The notes under the pieces were generated by a model. It was not told the origin of the DNA, did not search any database, and was given only the letters and a program-made list of their open reading frames with translations. Made by a program: the position numbers and the translations under genes. DNA of 64,000 bases from CALXOD01 sp964402715 (GTDB lineage Bacteria > Verrucomicrobiota > Lentisphaeria > Victivallales > Victivallaceae): positions 1 to 64,000 of the forward strand of contig CAYODJ010000006.1 in the NCBI GenBank assembly GCA_964402715.1, written 5' to 3'. Below are positions 9,779 through 19,049 of this stretch, in pieces (position 1 is the stretch's first letter; each line of letters opens with the position of its first letter).

Positions 9779-9807
9779 AATATAGCCATGGAACGACGTA
9801 TTTTCAA
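9779..9807 (-). promoter_or_regulatory. Promoter for the rdgC-like gene
   Basis: Minus strand TTGAAA (9807-9802), 17-base spacer, TATATT (9784-9779), with a leader of about 48 bases. Confidence 0.7.
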
Positions 9808-9816
9808 GGAAGCGGG

Positions 9817-10797
9817 TCAGATGATCGTCACGGCTTCCGTTCTGCGGAAGAAAGCGCCGATTCTGCCGAAGAATCCCGTCCGGCGGCGGCGTGAGAAGCG
9901 CTTGAAGCCGTCGATGATCTCCGGATATCTAGGCCTTTCGCTCGGACTGAAACTCATCATGCGCTGAATCAGCTCGGAGATTTCCCTGCTGACGGACGCG
10001 TTCAGATCGTCAGCCGGCAGGTACACGGGATGCCGCCGGCGCTCCAGTAGCGTCGAGGGATCGCCGGAATGTCCGAACGGCAGTTGTCCGGTGAGGAGTT
10101 CATAGGCCGACACCCCCAGACTGAAGACGTCTCCCGCCCAGTCTTCATGTCCTTCGCTCAACCGTTCCGGACTGACATAAGCCGGACTGATCCACTCCGC
10201 CGGGTTGAGCAGTGATCTGTTCTCGCGTATGTCGGCCATGTCGAAATCGCCCAGTCCGGCGTCGCCGTCGCCGGAGACGAGAATGTTGCCGGGTTTGAGA
10301 TCATGATGGACGACCTGGTACTGCAGCGCCGCATGAAGTCCGCCGGCGACGTCCGACAGCCAGTTGCAGAGCACAGGTGTCTCCGGCAGCAGCTCCGCCT
10401 TTTGCATGGATTCCAGATTCCCTCTCTCCATGTAGCGCATCACTATGAAAGGCTCGTTTCCGAAGACGCCGCAGTCGTAGATCGGTATTATTCCGGGATG
10501 GTTGATCCTCGCGATCAGTTTCGCCTCATGAATGAACAGTTCCCGCTCCGTGATTTCCTGGTTGAGGATCTTCACCGCCACGCAGCGGGAAAGGGCGGGA
10601 TCGACGGCGCGGTAGACCTTGGCCGTGCCGCCGATCCCGCACACCTCCTCCAGCAGGTATCGGTCGAATCTGCGGGGAATCCGCACCTGTGTGCCGCATT
10701 CCGGACACGGTGCGCAGGTGAACGGTTCAAGCATGGAGACGTCCAGCTTCTGGCCGCATCCGCGGCAGTACACGCAGACGGTGTCCCGGGAGCTCAT
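9817..10797 (-). CDS. Serine/threonine protein kinase with N-terminal zinc ribbon
   Basis: A 326-residue Hanks-type kinase. Residues 8-34 hold two CxxC pairs (CRGCG, CPECG) forming a zinc ribbon. The kinase domain follows: glycine loop GIGGTAKVY, ATP lysine K76 in VAVKIL, alpha-C glutamate E91, catalytic HHDLKPGN (D166), DFD in place of DFG (D184) and SPERL at the end of the activation segment. Arginine of the HRD motif is histidine and glycine of DFG is aspartate, so regulation may be unusual, although the key aspartates and lysine remain. The C-terminus is basic with no membrane helix, so it is probably cytosolic. Its ATG overlaps the stop of the MBL-fold gene in an ATGA junction, indicating translational coupling. 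Confidence 0.85.
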   Translation of the reverse strand: MSSRDTVCVYCRGCGQKLDVSMLEPFTCAPCPECGTQVRIPRRFDRYLLEEVCGIGGTAKVYRAVDPALSRCVAVKILNQEITERELFIHEAKLIARINHPGIIPIYDCGVFGNEPFIVMRYMERGNLESMQKAELLPETPVLCNWLSDVAGGLHAALQYQVVHHDLKPGNILVSGDGDAGLGDFDMADIRENRSLLNPAEWISPAYVSPERLSEGHEDWAGDVFSLGVSAYELLTGQLPFGHSGDPSTLLERRRHPVYLPADDLNASVSREISELIQRMMSFSPSERPRYPEIIDGFKRFSRRRRTGFFGRIGAFFRRTEAVTII

Positions 10798-11600
10798 TTC
10801 CGCGATCCTGCCGCATCCAGCCGCAGCAGCGGCAGGGGTGAATCCTGCCGCACTATTTGGAAATGAACGTCGTCTCTGCCCAGAGCCTCGAGAGCCGTCC
10901 GCCCCGTTTCGTAGGCGAGCTCGTAGGTGTTGCATTCGCTGCTGATGTGGACGTAAAGCACCAATCGTGTCCGCGAACCGATCAGTTCCGACAGAGCCGC
11001 CGCGGCGTCCGCATTGTCCAGATGGCCGAACTGTCCGCGGATGCGGCGTTTCAAATGCAGCGTTCGTCCGGATCCCATGAGCATCGCGTCATCGTAGTTG
11101 CTCTCCAGAATCAACGCATCGCAGTCGCTGAGATGAGTCTTGACCAGAGCCGTCACGCGCCCGAGGTCGGTTGCCGCACCGATCTTCACGTCGCCGCGCC
11201 GTATGACGAATCCCACCGGATCCACCGCGTCGTGCTGAACTGAAAACGCGCGCACGTTGAATCCCGCGACGTCGAAAGCGCCGCCGGTTTCGAATTCGAT
11301 GATGTTGCGTGGCGTCTTGCCCAGACGGCGCAGCCGGTCGGCGGTGAGACTGCTCGCGTACAGCGGTATGTTCAGCGTGTCGCACAGAACTCTGATGCCT
11401 TTCACATGATCGTCGTGTTCATGGGTCAGCAGCACCGCGCGGAGAGACTGTATCGGAACGCCCACCGCCGCCATCCGGTCGCACAGCTGACGGCAGGAGA
11501 ACCCCGCGTCGATCAGGATGGCGTCTTCGCCGCAGATTATGGAGAACGCATTGCCTTTGCTGCCGCTTCCGAGCGCGGCCAGATGCACCGGTGTGCTCAT
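10794..11600 (-). CDS. MBL-fold metallohydrolase (YycJ/WalJ-like)
   Basis: A 268-residue metallo-beta-lactamase-fold protein: N-terminal LGSGSKGNAF, metal-binding THEHDDH, an aspartate in ATDLG, LESNYD and a late VHISSECNT. This matches the YycJ/WalJ group of putative nucleases or hydrolases related to RNase Z and linked in Firmicutes to cell-wall and DNA-end processing. The exact substrate is not known. Start MSTPVH at 11600; an upstream in-frame extension lacks similarity. It is the first gene of a two-gene unit with the kinase and is divergent from rpoN; a TATATT box at 11630-11635 on this strand overlaps the rpoN -10 region. Confidence 0.8.
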   Translation of the reverse strand: MSTPVHLAALGSGSKGNAFSIICGEDAILIDAGFSCRQLCDRMAAVGVPIQSLRAVLLTHEHDDHVKGIRVLCDTLNIPLYASSLTADRLRRLGKTPRNIIEFETGGAFDVAGFNVRAFSVQHDAVDPVGFVIRRGDVKIGAATDLGRVTALVKTHLSDCDALILESNYDDAMLMGSGRTLHLKRRIRGQFGHLDNADAAAALSELIGSRTRLVLYVHISSECNTYELAYETGRTALEALGRDDVHFQIVRQDSPLPLLRLDAAGSRK

Positions 11601-11605
11601 GACGA

Positions 11606-11634
11606 TTGAAAAAACCCGTTTTTGATGGTAATAT
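11606..11634 (+). promoter_or_regulatory. Promoter for rpoN
   Basis: TTGAAA (11606-11611), 17-base spacer, TAATAT (11629-11634). A minus-strand TATATT (11635-11630) overlaps the -10 box, so initiation towards rpoN and towards the MBL-kinase pair may compete. Confidence 0.6.
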
Positions 11635-11692
11635 AGCGCGGCGTCTTGAAAAAAAACACCCGCGTTGTCCAAGATTTGCCGAGGGGGATGGT

Positions 11693-13138
11693 GTGGATCA
11701 GGTAATCTCGCAAACTCAGACGGTGCGGCAGGAACAGACTTTGTCGGCGCGTCAGCTGCAGGGGCTGTCGTTGTTGCACGCCCCGGTCATGGAGCTGCAG
11801 GAGCGTCTCACCCATGAGTTGACCGTCAATCCGGTCCTGGAGGAGGTGAGTTCCGCCGCCGAGCCTCCGGCCGGCGAATCCGGCGGAGACGGTCCCGAGG
11901 GGGAGGAAACGCGCGATGACGCGGACGAGGCCCTGACGGCTGAACAGCTGGTCTTGAACGCGGACAACTGGTGCGATGAGCTGCCGGTGCCGCCGGACGA
12001 CTCCGCGGACAATTCGGGGGATGAAGATGCGGCGGTGAAACATGATTACCTGCTCAATTCCGCCACGAGGGAGGCCACATTGCAGGAACGCCTGCTGTCC
12101 GAACTGCGTTTCTCCGACGTCGACGATCGGGAGTTCGGCATAGGGGAGTCGGTGATCGGATGCATCGACGACAGCGGCTATCTGCGCACTCATCCCGCCG
12201 ACATCGCGATGGCGGAAGGCGTGTCGCTCGAGGATGTCGAAAAAATGCTGAGTCTGATTCGGACTTTCGACCCTCCCGGCGTCGGCGCCTTCACGCTGAG
12301 GGAGTGCCTGCGGCTGCAGCTTGAACGCGGGGGAGAGCGAGATCCGAGGCTCTTCGAACTGATCGATCGGCATCTGGGAGACGTCGGCGACAACCGGCTG
12401 CCGCAGATCGCCCGCGCTCTGAAAGTGTCTATGGACGAATTGAATCTGCTTCTGGAGAAACTCCGGAATCTCCGTCCGTATCCGGCCGCATCCATGTCGT
12501 CCCGCGCGGTTTTCGTCGCGCCGGAGCTGGAGATCGTCAAGGAGGGCGGAAGATATGTCGTCAAACCTCCGGCAAGACCTCAGATGCGGCTGCGGATCTC
12601 GGACCGGTATCTGAAGATGCTGGATGACGACTCGCTGACGGACGCCGACAGGAGCTACATCAGGGAGAAGATATCCTCCGCCCGTGAACTGCTCCGCGCC
12701 TTGGAAATGAGAGGAAGCACCATTACGCGGATCGCGGAGGTTATCGCGGACGAACAGAGCGCCTTCTTTGACAACGGAGTGGCGTTCCTGCGTCCGATGA
12801 CCATGCGCCATGTCGCGAATCTGATCGGCATGCATGAAACCACGGTCAGCCGTGCCGTCACGGGGAAGTATCTGCAGACGCCGAGGGGTTTTCTGGAATT
12901 CAGATATTTTTTCTCCAACGGCCTGCGTGCCGACGACGGGGAGGATGTGTCCAGCCGCTCCGTCCAGGATGCGATCCGTCGGTTGATTCACGGCGAAAAC
13001 CCGAGGAAACCGCTGTCCGACGAAAAAATATCTCAGATGCTTCGGGAAAGCGGTTTGGGCGTGGCGCGGCGCACGGTGGCGAAATACAGGGAGAAAATGC
13101 GTATCGCCCCCACTCGTCTGCGTCGTTGTCATTGTTGA
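11693..13138 (+). CDS. rpoN: RNA polymerase sigma-54 factor RpoN
   Basis: A 481-residue sigma-54. The N-terminal activator-interacting region is glutamine-rich (LSARQLQGLSLLHAPVMELQERL), followed by an acidic stretch (about residues 55-110) and the core-binding domain (SGYL, FDPPGVGAFTLRECL). The C-terminal part has the helix-turn-helix ETTVSRAVTGKY and the RpoN box ARRTVAKYREKM, which reads the -24 element. Start is GTG at 11693, placed 5 bases after a GAGGGGG ribosome site; longer in-frame versions have no suitable site. No bacterial enhancer-binding activator is encoded in the window, so target genes cannot be named. Confidence 0.95.
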   Translation: MDQVISQTQTVRQEQTLSARQLQGLSLLHAPVMELQERLTHELTVNPVLEEVSSAAEPPAGESGGDGPEGEETRDDADEALTAEQLVLNADNWCDELPVPPDDSADNSGDEDAAVKHDYLLNSATREATLQERLLSELRFSDVDDREFGIGESVIGCIDDSGYLRTHPADIAMAEGVSLEDVEKMLSLIRTFDPPGVGAFTLRECLRLQLERGGERDPRLFELIDRHLGDVGDNRLPQIARALKVSMDELNLLLEKLRNLRPYPAASMSSRAVFVAPELEIVKEGGRYVVKPPARPQMRLRISDRYLKMLDDDSLTDADRSYIREKISSARELLRALEMRGSTITRIAEVIADEQSAFFDNGVAFLRPMTMRHVANLIGMHETTVSRAVTGKYLQTPRGFLEFRYFFSNGLRADDGEDVSSRSVQDAIRRLIHGENPRKPLSDEKISQMLRESGLGVARRTVAKYREKMRIAPTRLRRCHC

Positions 13139-13214
13139 GAATTCCACCGGCCGGCATGGGATTCGCCGGCATGCCGCGCGGTCTGTGTTTTCCCTAAAAT
13201 TTGTGCGGGTTATT

Positions 13215-13243
13215 TTGTTTTTTCGCAAAAGTCAGGATATCTT
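13215..13243 (+). promoter_or_regulatory. Promoter for the rubrerythrin gene
   Basis: TTGTTT (13215-13220), 17-base spacer, TATCTT (13238-13243). Confidence 0.55.
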
Positions 13244-13318
13244 ATCCGAATCGCTTTCGTCAATGCTGTCATGGAAGAGCCGGATATGTTCTTCCGAAAA
13301 CCAAGAAAAGGGGACAAG

Positions 13319-13867
13319 ATGAAAAAATTTGTGTGCAGCGTCTGCGGTTATGTGTACGAGGGCAACGAACCTCCGGCCCAGTGCCCGCAATGCAAGGCTC
13401 CGGCGTCGAAGTTTGTCGAAAAGAGCGATGCCGCTGTTTCCTGGGCGGACGAGCACCGCGTCGGCGCGGCCGCGGACGTGGATGCGGAAGTGCTGGAGGG
13501 GCTGCGCGCGAACTACACGGGCGAATGCACCGAGGTCGGCATGTACCTCGCCATGAGCCGTCAGGCGGACAGGGAAGGCTATCCTGAGGTCGCGGAGGCG
13601 TACAGGCGCATTGCTTTCGAGGAGGCCGAGCATGCCGCCAAATTCGGGGAGCTTCTGGGCGAGGTGGTCGCTCCGTGCACCAAAACCAATCTCGCCAAAC
13701 GGGTGGAAGCGGAGCACGGAGCCTGCGAGGGCAAGCTTGCCATCGCCAAGAGGGCCAAGGCGCTCGGGTACGACGCCATCCATGACACCGTCCATGAAAT
13801 GTGCAAGGACGAGGCGCGCCACGGCGCGGCGTTCGCCGGCCTGTTGCGGCGTTACTTCGAGAAGTAG
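13319..13867 (+). CDS. Reverse rubrerythrin (N-terminal rubredoxin, C-terminal diiron domain)
   Basis: A 182-residue protein. Residues 4-25 carry CSVCGY and CPQCKAP, the four cysteines of a rubredoxin iron site. The remainder is a ferritin-like four-helix bundle with diiron ligands in YTGECTEVG, FEEAEHAAKFGE, VEAEHGACEG and KDEARHGAAF. Rubredoxin first and bundle second is the reverse-rubrerythrin order found in anaerobes, where the enzyme reduces hydrogen peroxide with electrons from NADH-linked partners. This points to an anaerobic or microaerophilic host. Start 13319 follows AAGGGG at about 7 bases. It is a single-gene unit with its own promoter and a strong terminator. Confidence 0.93.
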   Translation: MKKFVCSVCGYVYEGNEPPAQCPQCKAPASKFVEKSDAAVSWADEHRVGAAADVDAEVLEGLRANYTGECTEVGMYLAMSRQADREGYPEVAEAYRRIAFEEAEHAAKFGELLGEVVAPCTKTNLAKRVEAEHGACEGKLAIAKRAKALGYDAIHDTVHEMCKDEARHGAAFAGLLRRYFEK

Positions 13868-13898
13868 CGGTCATACGCCGTGAAGCCTTAACTTGACG

Positions 13899-13924
13899 CC
13901 GTCCCCCTGCGGGACGGTTTTTTT
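13899..13924 (+). terminator. Rho-independent terminator after rubrerythrin
   Basis: CCGTCCC (13899-13905) pairs with GGGACGG (13911-13917) across a 5-base loop and is followed by seven T. Confidence 0.9.
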
Positions 13925-14719
13925 TATGCTTTGCTTCCTGCTTTGAATCCGCGGATGACATCTGTCGTCAGACGCCGCCGTCCGGCGGAGTTCCGGCATG
14001 AGACCGGATCGGGGAGGTTTCCCCGTCGCTCCAGCTTTCCCGTGCCGAGCCTCCCCTGTCTGAGCCGACTGACGGTGCGGGCGCTGCGGCGCCCCGATCT
14101 CTTCCGTGCGGCATGTCGAGGATTCCGCCGTGCCGGCATCGGTCTTTCACCGGTTCTTCCTCACTTCCTGCGTGACATTGCGGTTGACCGCGTCGAAACT
14201 TCGGAAACGTCGGTTTATTTGTCATTGCCGGTTTGAAAAGGGCGCTGATTTGCTGTATTTGTGGATTAGGTCGTGCTGCGTCGCGTTTGTCTGTACGGGA
14301 ATGTTTCCTGAAGACTGACATGCGCGGCTTCGCCGGTGCCGGATTGACTGCCGAATGCGGGATGAGTTCAGGATTCGGCGCGGACCGGCGAGGACCCTGG
14401 CCGTCTCGGACGTGGTCGCACGTCCGGAGGCCGTCGGGATCGTGTTTTCGGGGCGTGGTTTCCGAACCGATGCTCCGCCGGGCGGGGTTCCGTCGTTGAG
14501 TCGCGGCGCGGAGATTTGCCGGCGTCCGAACGGCGAACCGGGTCGATGCGGGCGGGTTTCTCCGCATGTAGGGTCCGAATCGCGGTCGCGGCGCGGCGGA
14601 TGCTTCCCATGACGGCGGGACGGACGTTCTCCTGAAAATCAGCTGCGTCCCGAACTCCCGTTCGCCGTGGCATTGATTACTCGAAACCGGTGGAAATTTA
14701 AGGCGGAAAGGGAATGACG
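13925..14719. other. Long intergenic upstream of the rhamnose genes
   Basis: Nearly 800 bases without a supportable gene. Frames on both strands give arginine/serine/proline-rich translations typical of noncoding GC-rich DNA. It probably contains the rhamnose operon promoter, but no box pair or operator was convincing. Confidence 0.5.
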
Positions 14720-15976
14720 ATGGTCGATGCGGCCGTGGAAAGGCGTTATCAGCTGGCTCGTGAGCAGTATGCGTCATTGGGCGTAGACACCGACAGTGCG
14801 CTTGAGACTCTGTCCCGGGTGCCGATCTCGATGCATTGCTGGCAGGGGGACGACGTCGTCGGTTTTGAACACGGCGGCGGCGGACCGTCGGGCGGCATTC
14901 TCGCCACGGGAAACTATCCAGGGAAGGCCAGGACTCCTCTGGAGCTGCGTGAGGATCTGGAACAGGCGTTCTCTCTGATTCCCGGGAAGAAGCGTGTCAA
15001 TGTTCACGCCATATATCTGGATGCGCCGGAAAGGGTTGAGCGCAACAAGATCCGGCCGGAGCACTTCCGGAGTTGGATCGACTGGGCGGCCGGACAACGT
15101 GTCGGCATGGATTTCAATCCGACTTTCTTCGGACATCCGATGGCGGCGTCGCAGCTGACTCTTTCGCACCCGGACGCCGCCGTCCGTGAATTCTGGATTG
15201 AGCATCTGCGCGCCTGCCGCGGCGTCGCTGCGGAAATCGGACGGCGGCTCGGGACGCCGTGCATCATGAATATCTGGGTGCCGGACGGATTCAAGGACGT
15301 CACTGTGGATCGGGCCGGAGCACGGGAGCGGCTGGCGGCCTCTCTGGATGCCGCCCTTGCGGAATCACTGCCGAAGCAGTGGATGCGGGACGCGGTGGAA
15401 CCGAAGCTTTTCGGCATCGGCGTGGAGAGCTGCACGGTGGGGTCCGCGGAGTTTTACCTGGGGTACGCCATCAGACACAATCTGGTGTTCTGTCTGGATT
15501 CCGGTCATTTTCATCCCACGGAGGTGATCAGCGACAAGATAAGCGCTGTATTGCAGTTCGTCGACGAAATCCTGCTGCACGTGAGCCGCCCTGTCCGCTG
15601 GGACAGCGATCATGTCGTCGTGCTCGATGATGAGCTGCGGGCCATCGCCAGGGAGATTGTGCGTCAGAAACTGGAGAGAATTCATATCGGTCTGGACTAT
15701 TTCGACGGAACAATCAACCGTCTGATCGCCTGGGTTGTCGGTATGAGGAACATGCAGAAAGCCTTGCTGGAGGCCTTGCTGGAGCCGGCTGCGGAATGGA
15801 TGAAGCTGGAACGTTCGTTTCAGAACGGCCGCAAGCTGGCGCTGATGGAGGAGCACCGTCTGCTGCCGCTGGGGGCGGTCTACGACTGGTTCTGTCTGCG
15901 GCAGGGAGTGCCGGCCGGCTCCGATTATCTGCAGGTGATAGATGAATATGAGCGGCGGGTGCTGAGCCGGCGCTGA
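14720..15976 (+). CDS. rhaA: L-rhamnose isomerase
   Basis: A 418-residue RhaA, close to the 419 of E. coli. Diagnostic blocks are PISMHCWQGDDVVGFE near the N-terminus, VNVHAIYLD, GMDFNPTFFGHP, MNIWVPDGFKD, KLFGIGVESCTVGS, FCLDSGHFHPTE with metal-binding Asp and His, and WDSDHVVVLDDEL. The cytosolic, metal-dependent enzyme converts L-rhamnose to L-rhamnulose. The ATG at 14720 is preferred over the one at 14714 because AAAGGG (14707-14712) then has a spacing of 7. It heads the rhamnose gene set with the aldolase and kinase, which together would give dihydroxyacetone phosphate and lactaldehyde. No rhamnose transporter or dedicated regulator lies adjacent. Confidence 0.95.
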   Translation: MVDAAVERRYQLAREQYASLGVDTDSALETLSRVPISMHCWQGDDVVGFEHGGGGPSGGILATGNYPGKARTPLELREDLEQAFSLIPGKKRVNVHAIYLDAPERVERNKIRPEHFRSWIDWAAGQRVGMDFNPTFFGHPMAASQLTLSHPDAAVREFWIEHLRACRGVAAEIGRRLGTPCIMNIWVPDGFKDVTVDRAGARERLAASLDAALAESLPKQWMRDAVEPKLFGIGVESCTVGSAEFYLGYAIRHNLVFCLDSGHFHPTEVISDKISAVLQFVDEILLHVSRPVRWDSDHVVVLDDELRAIAREIVRQKLERIHIGLDYFDGTINRLIAWVVGMRNMQKALLEALLEPAAEWMKLERSFQNGRKLALMEEHRLLPLGAVYDWFCLRQGVPAGSDYLQVIDEYERRVLSRR

Positions 15977-16070
15977 ATCGGCGTTCGCGGGCGGCGCGGC
16001 GGACGGCTGCCTGCGGCGCCGCGCGGCGATGGCTTTCGAAACGACAACGGCAGACTGACAGGTGCGGAAT

Positions 16071-17354
16071 ATGGCAGGGCTATCTCCTCAGGAACAGCTT
16101 GTGAACTTCATGCGGCGGATTTATGACCGGGGGCTGACGACGACGTCCGGCGGGAATCTGTCGCTGCTTGACGACGCCGGGAATATGTGGATCACCCCCG
16201 GAGGGATCGACAAAGGCGGACTGACGCCCGGGGACATCGTCCGCGTCTGCGCCGACGGCAGCCGGCATGGAAAGCACAACCCGAGCAGCGAATATCCTTT
16301 CCACCGTTCCGTGTACCGTCTGCGCCCGGACGTGCGCGCGGTCATGCATGCTCACCCTCCGGTGACGGTCGCGTTCAGCATTTCCGGGGTGATCCCGAAT
16401 CTGTCGCGCTGCGGCGCGGTGCGCGCGGTCTGCGGCGAGGCCGGTTTTGCGCAGTATGATGTTCCGGGCAGCGAGGCGCTGGGACGCAAGGTGGGCGCCG
16501 CGTTCGCCGAAGGACACGACGTCGTCCTGCTTGAGAATCATGGAGTCTGCGTTGTCGGAGGTTCCATCGGCGAAGCGTACGGGCGGCTGGAGGCGCTGGA
16601 TTTCTTCTGCCGAACGCAGATGCAGGCCGTGCGGCTTGGAGGCCGCGCGGTCTTGAACGATGCCGCGGAGGCTGCGCCGTATCTGCGATACCGCGCGCCG
16701 TCCGTGACTCAGGACGGGGCGACCGGTGTCGGCGCCGGGGAGACCGTGGCTAGGGAGAAACTGGCGGCGATGACGCGCCGGGCATGGCGGCAGAATCTCT
16801 TCAGCAGCGCCGTCGGAGTGGCTGCGTCGAGACTGTCCGACGGATCTCTGCTCTTTCCCCGTGCGTCGGCGGACCGCGCTTCAATGCTTGAATCGGATTT
16901 CGTCCGCGTGTCCGATGGTACCGGCGTCGGAGGCGGCGGCGATCTGGCGGAGGTCATGCTCCGGCTGTTCGAGAAGCATCCGGAGTTCGGAGCGATCTTT
17001 GCGGCCGTTCCGCCGCATCTGGCGGCATACGCGATGTCCGGCAGGACGTTTGATACCCGCGTGATTCCGGAGAGCTATATCCTGCTGAGGGAGATTCCGA
17101 CTTTCGAGATTGTGGCGGATGAAGCTGGCAGAGCTGCTCTGGAGCGGACTTTTTCCGCCAGATACCCGGTGGTGCGTACGCTGAACGGCTGGGTGTTCGC
17201 CGGCGGCGGCACTCTTCATGAGGCTTTCGACCGGCTGGAGGTGGCGGAGTTCAGCGCGAGAGCGGCGATCGAGGCCGATACCCTCGGAGGGATGAGACCC
17301 ATGACGGAGCGTCAGGTGGCGGATCTCGTCAGCGCCTTCCATCTGCCGCGGTAG
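16071..17354 (+). CDS. Tandem class II aldolase, probable rhamnulose-1-phosphate aldolase
   Basis: A 427-residue protein with two class II aldolase/adducin domains. The first (about 1-200) has SGGN at 26-29, catalytic E74 in NPSSEYPFH, zinc ligands H93 and H95 in MHAHPP and H157 in ENHG. The second (about 225-427) keeps the fold pattern, such as GWVFAGGGTLHEAFDRLE, but the HAH motif is replaced by AAVPP and NHG by LNG, so it cannot bind zinc the same way. Position between rhaA and rhaB indicates it splits L-rhamnulose 1-phosphate, although the family also contains fuculose-phosphate aldolases. ATG 16071 was chosen over GTG 16062 because AGGTG sits at a fitting spacing. Confidence 0.85.
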   Translation: MAGLSPQEQLVNFMRRIYDRGLTTTSGGNLSLLDDAGNMWITPGGIDKGGLTPGDIVRVCADGSRHGKHNPSSEYPFHRSVYRLRPDVRAVMHAHPPVTVAFSISGVIPNLSRCGAVRAVCGEAGFAQYDVPGSEALGRKVGAAFAEGHDVVLLENHGVCVVGGSIGEAYGRLEALDFFCRTQMQAVRLGGRAVLNDAAEAAPYLRYRAPSVTQDGATGVGAGETVAREKLAAMTRRAWRQNLFSSAVGVAASRLSDGSLLFPRASADRASMLESDFVRVSDGTGVGGGGDLAEVMLRLFEKHPEFGAIFAAVPPHLAAYAMSGRTFDTRVIPESYILLREIPTFEIVADEAGRAALERTFSARYPVVRTLNGWVFAGGGTLHEAFDRLEVAEFSARAAIEADTLGGMRPMTERQVADLVSAFHLPR

Positions 17355-17381
17355 ACTGTGTCGGGGGAGAGGCTCTTTGCC

Positions 17382-18878
17382 ATGAAAGATGCGTGGTTTC
17401 TGGCGTTTGACTTCGGTGCATCCAGCGGGAGAGCCGTTCTCGGGAGATTGGCTTCCGGAAAATGGACGCTCGAGGAGGTGCACCGTTTTCCGAATGTGCC
17501 GCTCATGCAGGACGGCAATCTGGTCTGGGATTTTCCTCGGTTGCAGGACGAACTGCATACCGGGCTGCGGCTGGCGCTTTCAGAGGCGCCTGGTTTGTCC
17601 GGAATAGGAATCGACACGTGGGGGGTCGACTATGTGATGTTCGACCGCAGGACCGGCGGGATGTTGCGCATGCCGAGCCATTACCGCGACGCCAGAACCC
17701 TGTCCGCCGAAACCAGGATCCATCGTAGAATTATGCCGGCGGAACTTTACAGGAGAACCGGTATTCAGCATCTGCGCATCAATACCCTGTATCAGCTGGA
17801 GGCGCACCGGCGGCAGCATCCCGAGGATTTCAACGACAGTTATTTCCTGATGATGGCGGATGCGCTCGGAGCTTCTCTGGGAGGCGACAGAAACGCCGAG
17901 TACAGCAACTGCAGCACAAGCAATCTCCTGGACGTCCGGACGCGGCAGTGGGATTGGGATCTGATCAGGATGCTGGATTTGCCCTGCGGCGTTTTTCCGG
18001 CGATTGTGCCTCCCTGTTCACATGGAGGAGTGATATCGGAGGAGCTGAGGCGTTCTCTGCGGTGCGATCCGATTCCCATCTGGAAAGTGGCCTCGCATGA
18101 CACGGCCAGCGCAGTCGCGGCGGTGCCGTTCGAATCCAAGGACGGAGGAGCATACATCAGCTCCGGCACGTGGGCGCTTCTGGGAACGGAGCTCACGGAG
18201 CCTTGTCTGTCGCGGGATGCGGAAAGTCATAATTTCACGAACGAGGGGGGTGTGAACGGCACTGTCAGATTCCTGACCAACATCATGGGCAGCTGGCTGC
18301 TGCAGGAAATCCGGAGAACGTGGGACGAGGCCGGAAATCATCTTTCCTTTCCGGAAATGGAGAAGCTGGCTCGGAACGCCGGATCCTGCCGTTTCCTGAT
18401 AAATCCCAACGACGCGGGATTCATTGAACAGGGAGACATGCCGTCGCGAATCCGTGCGTACTGCGACATGACGGGGCAGGGGAGAATAAGCTCCGACGGA
18501 GAGCTGTTGCGGACGGTTTACGATTCCCTGGCGCTTTGCTTCAGCGTCAAACTGCAGGAACTTGAGCATGTGCTTGACAGGCGTTATCCCTGCCTTCATA
18601 TAGTGGGCGGCGGCACGCGTGATCATCTGTTGATGCAGTTGACGGCGGATGCCTCGGGACGGAAAGTCGTTGCCGGGCCGGTGGAGGCCACCGCCATAGG
18701 AAATCTGCTCGGACAGGCTATGGCCGCCGGCATGCTGGACGGCGTCGAGCAGGCGCGGCAGACAGTCCGTGACTCCTTTCCGCTGGAGCAGTATGAGCCC
18801 AATCCTGACGTAACCGGGCTCTACCGCCCGGCGTCTGAGCGTCTGAATCTGATACTGCGAAAGGCCTCCGGCGCCTAG
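17382..18878 (+). CDS. rhaB: Rhamnulokinase
   Basis: A 498-residue FGGY-family sugar kinase. The N-terminal ATPase fold opens with FLAFDFGASSGRAVLG, followed by NLVWDFPRLQ and GIGIDTWGVDYVMFD, a block specific to rhamnulokinases. The C-terminal half has ISSGTWALLGTEL and the nucleotide-binding HIVGGGTRDHLLMQL. It phosphorylates L-rhamnulose at C1 with ATP. Start 17382 sits 9 bases after GGGGGAGAGG; an upstream GTG at 17358 is less well placed. It follows the aldolase by 27 bases and ends the rha operon. Confidence 0.95.
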   Translation: MKDAWFLAFDFGASSGRAVLGRLASGKWTLEEVHRFPNVPLMQDGNLVWDFPRLQDELHTGLRLALSEAPGLSGIGIDTWGVDYVMFDRRTGGMLRMPSHYRDARTLSAETRIHRRIMPAELYRRTGIQHLRINTLYQLEAHRRQHPEDFNDSYFLMMADALGASLGGDRNAEYSNCSTSNLLDVRTRQWDWDLIRMLDLPCGVFPAIVPPCSHGGVISEELRRSLRCDPIPIWKVASHDTASAVAAVPFESKDGGAYISSGTWALLGTELTEPCLSRDAESHNFTNEGGVNGTVRFLTNIMGSWLLQEIRRTWDEAGNHLSFPEMEKLARNAGSCRFLINPNDAGFIEQGDMPSRIRAYCDMTGQGRISSDGELLRTVYDSLALCFSVKLQELEHVLDRRYPCLHIVGGGTRDHLLMQLTADASGRKVVAGPVEATAIGNLLGQAMAAGMLDGVEQARQTVRDSFPLEQYEPNPDVTGLYRPASERLNLILRKASGA

Positions 18879-19049
18879 TAGGGTTCCGCTTTCCGCACGG
18901 AGTCGCACGGACACTCTCATTCCTGAAGCCGCGAACGCGGTGCCCGGTCGGTCTTTTCGCCGCGCCGGGCGTTTCCGTGCATACGTTTGTTCCGTCCAGC
19001 GGGACTGTCCTTCGCGCGGCGGAACGGCGCGGACGCGATCGTTTTCCGC

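Noticed and set aside
11597..13228. Open frame of 543 codons on the minus strand
   Set aside because: It is antisense to rpoN across its full length, and the rpoN sequence is well conserved; long antisense frames are expected in GC-rich genes.
13968..14777. 269-codon minus-strand frame upstream of rhaA
   Set aside because: Pro/Arg/Ser-rich, overlaps the rhaA start and has no site or family match.
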